In this document: positions 5,756 through 8,436 of the stretch, one piece after another
How positions within the stretch are numbered: position 1 is the first letter of the stretch
Layout: every line of letters begins with the position of its first letter
Source of the DNA: Eggerthellaceae bacterium UBA5808
GTDB lineage: Bacteria > Actinomycetota > Coriobacteriia > Coriobacteriales > Eggerthellaceae
Assembly: GCA_002417975.1 (NCBI GenBank)
Contig: DIDE01000039.1
Location: 23,515 to 31,950, forward strand
Reading direction: 5' to 3'
Length of the DNA: 8,436 nucleotides
Translations under genes and position numbers: made by a program
Notes under the pieces: model-generated
Told to the model about the DNA's origin: nothing
Database searches by the model: none
What the model saw: the letters and a program-made list of their open reading frames with translations, nothing else

Positions 5756-6352
5756 ATGAACGATGACCTTTTGCCAGCAGCTCAATATATGGATATGGAG
5801 AAGATCGAACAAGGCGTTCGTATGATACTCGAAGGAATCGGAGAGGATCCAACGCGTGATGGTTTGCTCGACACTCCTAAGCGTGTTGCACGTATGTATG
5901 CAGAATGCTGTGCTGGGCTCTATGATAATCCGGCACGCTATTTTGAAACGACGTTTGACGAGCACCATGAAGAAATGGTTCTCGTCCACGATATCCCGTT
6001 CTATTCGATGTGTGAGCATCATCTTGCGCCATTTTTTGGCAAGGCACATGTTGCCTATATTCCTTCAAAAGATGGGCGTATTTGTGGCATTTCAAAGTTA
6101 GCTCGACTGGTTGATTCCTATGCACGTCGTCCTCAGGTTCAGGAACGATTAACGGGGCAGATTGCCGATACTCTTATTGAGCAGTTACATCCGCAAGGCG
6201 CAATGGTTGTTATGGAGGCAGAACACCTTTGCATGAGTATGCGTGGTGTAAAAAAAGCTGGATCAAAGACAACGACGAGTGCCGTGCGCGGCATCTTTGC
6301 AAAAAGTCATACGACGCGTTCTGAGGCATTGTCGCTGATTTTGGGTCATTAG
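5756..6352 (+). CDS. folE: GTP cyclohydrolase I, type IA
   Basis: This 198-residue enzyme converts GTP to 7,8-dihydroneopterin triphosphate, the first step to tetrahydrofolate and also to queuosine-type 7-deazapurines. The N-terminal helix region ends in EDPTRDGLLDTPKRVARMY (30-48). The zinc ligands are Cys86 and His89 in SMCEHHLAPFFGKAHVAY and Cys159 in AEHLCMSMRGV. GISKLARLVD (111-120) and TTTSAVRG (172-179) complete the active site of the decameric enzyme. The length fits bacterial FolE. ATG at 5756 follows AAGGAAG at a rather long spacing of about 13 bases; a later ATG at 5789 lacks any ribosome-binding site. No other folate or queuosine gene is adjacent, so the pairing with exoA does not show which pathway it feeds. 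Confidence 0.96.
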   Translation: MNDDLLPAAQYMDMEKIEQGVRMILEGIGEDPTRDGLLDTPKRVARMYAECCAGLYDNPARYFETTFDEHHEEMVLVHDIPFYSMCEHHLAPFFGKAHVAYIPSKDGRICGISKLARLVDSYARRPQVQERLTGQIADTLIEQLHPQGAMVVMEAEHLCMSMRGVKKAGSKTTTSAVRGIFAKSHTTRSEALSLILGH

Positions 6353-6390
6353 TGCGCTTGGAACGGACTCGTACGTGTACTAGAAGCGAA

Positions 6391-6417
6391 CTCATGCATG
6401 TTTTACGCATACATGAG
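6391..6417 (+). terminator. possible hairpin terminator after folE
   Basis: CTCATGCATG (6391-6400) pairs with CATACATGAG (6408-6417) apart from one internal mismatch, with a 7-nt loop TTTTACG. It lies 38 bp beyond the folE stop. No U-tract follows, so termination is uncertain. Confidence 0.4.
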
Positions 6418-6424
6418 CAGCGCA

Positions 6425-6454
6425 TTGCTTACTATAGGGCAAGTACTTGATAAT
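6425..6454 (+). promoter_or_regulatory. candidate promoter upstream of the ACT-domain gene
   Basis: TTGCTT (6425-6430) and GATAAT (6449-6454) are 18 bp apart, with a five-of-six -10 match and a weak -35. This would give a leader of about 130 nt. A perfect TTGACA at 6480-6485 has no -10 at the right distance. TATGAT at 6557-6562 with ATGACA at 6536-6541 (15-bp spacing) is another option nearer the gene. Confidence 0.35.
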
Positions 6455-6593
6455 GTAGTGCATACGAGGTTGCTAGATGTTGACACTGAACGAAGTATGA
6501 ATCGATCGAGGTCGTGGGGATTTCGTTTCGTGGATATGACAACGTTCACACAAGTATATGATAGACAGATACATTGACTGAAAGGACAGTTTC

Positions 6594-6863
6594 ATGCGCT
6601 GTGTAATCTCTGTACTGGGAAAAGACAAGAGCGGTATCGTTGCAGCCATCGCGAATGCTCTGGCGGAGAATGATGCAAACATTATTGATATCAGCCAGAC
6701 TATCTTGGATGATATTTTTAGTATGACTATGCTTATTTCGCTTGGTGGCGAAAGTGCTGATTTTAATGCCGTCCAAGAAGCGCTTAACAAAGTAGGAACC
6801 GAGCTCAAAGTTCAGGTAACCGTTCAGCGTGAAGATGTTTTCCACTATATGTACGAACTTTAG
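6594..6863 (+). CDS. ACT domain protein, UPF0237 family
   Basis: This 89-residue protein is a single stand-alone ACT domain with the expected beta-alpha-beta-beta-alpha-beta pattern. It begins MRCVISVLGKDKSGIVAAIA, in which the GKDKSGIVA loop (9-17) is the usual small-molecule site at the dimer interface. It continues with NIIDISQTIL and ends in a tail EDVFHYMYEL, typical of UPF0237 members of about 90 residues. Such domains bind amino acids or similar metabolites and act as regulators; related domains occur in GcvR. AAAGGA (6581-6586) lies seven bases before the ATG. In many bacteria this gene is directly followed by a UPF0210 (PFL-like) gene, but here a membrane protein follows 21 bp later. 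Ligand and target are unknown. Confidence 0.9.
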   Translation: MRCVISVLGKDKSGIVAAIANALAENDANIIDISQTILDDIFSMTMLISLGGESADFNAVQEALNKVGTELKVQVTVQREDVFHYMYEL

Positions 6864-6884
6864 CGCTTAATTAGGCATTGCGTA

Positions 6885-8436
6885 ATGGTTGGCGTAGAGA
6901 TGAAAAAACTACCTAAAGTGTCGCATCGTATGCGATCGTCTCTAAAAGTTATTCTTGTCACCTTCGTAATCGCTTGCGTGTGGGAATTTGGACTCTGCAA
7001 CCTGTCGCATTGGGAAACACTTGGATCTCAAACGTCTGATGTGCTTACGCAACCGACCGTGTTGCAAAGTGCCAAAGATTCGCTCACATTTTCCGATCTT
7101 GATACAGCGGTACAGGATGTCCGAATTACTGTTGCTTCACCTGATGGTTCGGCTACAGATGCTCAGGTAGCCTTATGGGCTTCTGACGAAGGAAACAACC
7201 AGCCGTATTATGTGACGCAGATGGATATATGCTCATCGAATGATCGTTCTACGTATCAGACGATTCATTTGTACGGTTATGCTTCTTCGCTGACGCTGTC
7301 TGGTGTAGATGATGCCACGTATCCTGTGTATATCACGTCAGTGCAGCTTAATGCGACCGTGCCTTTTACGGTGTATCCTGTGCGATTCTTCTTTGTATGG
7401 ATACTTTGCCTGTGTCTGTATGCTTTAAGGCCTGGTTGTTCTATCTGGTCTAAAACCGTATCAGAGGCGTCGCGTACGCTTAACCGTGGAATGGCTGGTC
7501 TGTCTCTCGGCTTGTGCATGATTGCACTTGCTCTTATGTTTGTTAACCCTGCTTATTTGGGTGTTTCGAATCAATCGGATGTATCTGATGGGTCAGATGC
7601 AGGATCGACTACGCCTGCATGGTATAACGAGGACGCACAACGTGAATACGATGAGCTTGCAGATTCTCTATTAAGTGGGAGTGTTTGCTTACCCGAGGAG
7701 CCTCCTGCTTGGCTCGCTCAGATTGATAATCCCTATGATCCCAGTGTTCGTGATGCTATGGAATCCCAGACAGGCGAAGCATATTTTTGGGATGCAGCTT
7801 ATCATAATGGATCGTACTACGTTTATTTCGGGATAGTTCCTTGTCTGCTTTTCTTTGTTCCTTTTCATCTCATTACGCATGGTATGCCGTTACCGACGGG
7901 GTGGGTCGTTGCATTTTGCACATTCGCAGCGATTATTGGTACTGCTATGTTGCTTCGTTATGGTGCTAAGCGATATTTTCCCAGATCAAGTGTTGCTGCA
8001 GTTCTTCTAGCTTTTGCAGGGTGCGTACTCTCTATGGGATTTGGGTATGCGCTTTTATGCCCGTCGCTGTATCAGATTCCTGTGACGCTTGCGATTGCGC
8101 TTGCCGTATGGGGACTGTATGCATGGCTTCGTGCATGGAATGAGCATTCGGTATGTTGCACGGCACTCGGATCGATTGCGATTGCCTGCATTCTTGGTAC
8201 GCGTCCGCCTCTGGCAATCGTTGCAGTGTTTGGCATTGTTCTTCTTGCCAGTGCGATCAAACATCCACAGCATCGTGTTGCGACGCTTACTGCCCTAATA
8301 GCACCTTTTATATGCGTTGGTATTGGTCTCGCGTGCTATAACGCTGCTCGGTTTGGGTCTCCTACTGATTTTGGTGCTGGCTATAATCTTACTGTTGTTG
8401 ACATGACCTTAAGGGGATTTGCTTTCGGTCGTATTG
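6885..8436 (+). CDS. large polytopic membrane protein, possible GT-C-type glycosyltransferase, truncated by window end
   Basis: An uninterrupted frame runs from ATG at 6885 through the last base (517 codons seen, no stop). A basic N-terminus precedes a membrane segment at about 21-39. A mostly polar domain covers 40-165. Membrane segments follow near 166-182 and 204-223, then an external loop (224-311). At least six more hydrophobic segments lie between 312 and 486. The loop ends in the aromatic motif WDAAYHNGSYYVYFG (302-316), leading into a membrane helix. A second motif, RFGSPTDFGAGYNLT, is at 489-503. This layout resembles polytopic GT-C-like enzymes that use polyprenyl-linked sugars, but I cannot name a family. 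A TTAGG lies about ten bases before 6885; ATG at 6900 (MKKLPKV) is an alternative start. It probably shares an operon with the ACT gene. Confidence 0.8.
   Translation, partial: MVGVEMKKLPKVSHRMRSSLKVILVTFVIACVWEFGLCNLSHWETLGSQTSDVLTQPTVLQSAKDSLTFSDLDTAVQDVRITVASPDGSATDAQVALWASDEGNNQPYYVTQMDICSSNDRSTYQTIHLYGYASSLTLSGVDDATYPVYITSVQLNATVPFTVYPVRFFFVWILCLCLYALRPGCSIWSKTVSEASRTLNRGMAGLSLGLCMIALALMFVNPAYLGVSNQSDVSDGSDAGSTTPAWYNEDAQREYDELADSLLSGSVCLPEEPPAWLAQIDNPYDPSVRDAMESQTGEAYFWDAAYHNGSYYVYFGIVPCLLFFVPFHLITHGMPLPTGWVVAFCTFAAIIGTAMLLRYGAKRYFPRSSVAAVLLAFAGCVLSMGFGYALLCPSLYQIPVTLAIALAVWGLYAWLRAWNEHSVCCTALGSIAIACILGTRPPLAIVAVFGIVLLASAIKHPQHRVATLTALIAPFICVGIGLACYNAARFGSPTDFGAGYNLTVVDMTLRGFAFGRI

Noticed and set aside
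5877..6125. Minus-strand and shifted frames inside folE, exoA and the luxR gene
   Set aside because: They overlap strongly supported genes over their whole length, lack ribosome-binding sites and encode nothing recognisable.
6480..6501. Promoter from perfect TTGACA at 6480-6485
   Set aside because: The only -10-like word, TATGAA at 6496-6501, is 10 bp away, too close for sigma-70. At 17 bp the sequence is CGATCG.
7277..8298. Short open frames on both strands in 6988-8341
   Set aside because: The continuous 517-codon frame from 6885 to the window end explains this region, with coherent membrane segments and motifs. The short frames are shadows of it.

Overview
The base composition is moderate (roughly 45-50% G+C by eye, with many NNT codons). 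The central pair, a polytopic membrane protein ending in a LuxR-type helix-turn-helix divergent from a Tat-exported, lipid-anchored flavoprotein reductase, is a hallmark of Eggerthellaceae and other Coriobacteriia (anaerobic Actinomycetota). Most members of that group are G+C-rich, so a lower-G+C member such as Cryptobacterium or a relative would fit. That taxonomic call is inference.

Layout. Positions 1-1220 hold no convincing gene. They hold two families of degenerate tandem repeats: a 41-bp array (about 141-403) and a 62/63-bp array (629-1127), plus small hairpins, a flanking 12-mer direct repeat and a fresh 17-bp duplication. Positions 1221-3038 (minus) encode the membrane LuxR regulator. 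Positions 3039-3200 are a compact divergent control region with a -35/-10 pair, a 19-bp dyad and an 11-bp-spaced direct repeat. Positions 3201-4724 (plus) encode a fumarate-reductase-like FAD enzyme with a complete set of fumarate-type active-site residues but no heme or FMN domain. A strong hairpin follows at 4771-4809. Next come exodeoxyribonuclease III (4923-5711) and GTP cyclohydrolase I (5756-6352), 44 bp apart and probably co-transcribed, then an ACT-domain (UPF0237-type) protein (6594-6863). Last is a large polytopic membrane protein (6885 to beyond 8436) that runs off the window.

How the parts work together. The regulator and reductase look like a self-contained sense-and-respire module. 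The membrane domain probably senses an electron acceptor or related small molecule, and the cytoplasmic HTH controls the divergent reductase gene. The reductase would act outside the membrane as a terminal reductase, fed by an electron carrier encoded elsewhere. The ExoA/FolE pair is DNA repair and pterin/7-deazapurine housekeeping. The ACT protein and the membrane protein, 21 bp apart, may form another operon; the membrane protein resembles GT-C-like polytopic enzymes of envelope polysaccharide synthesis, but its family is not certain.

The least explained part is the 1.2-kb repeat region. Its two periods are near 2x and 3x of about 20.6 bp, and the arrays may be related in inverted orientation.
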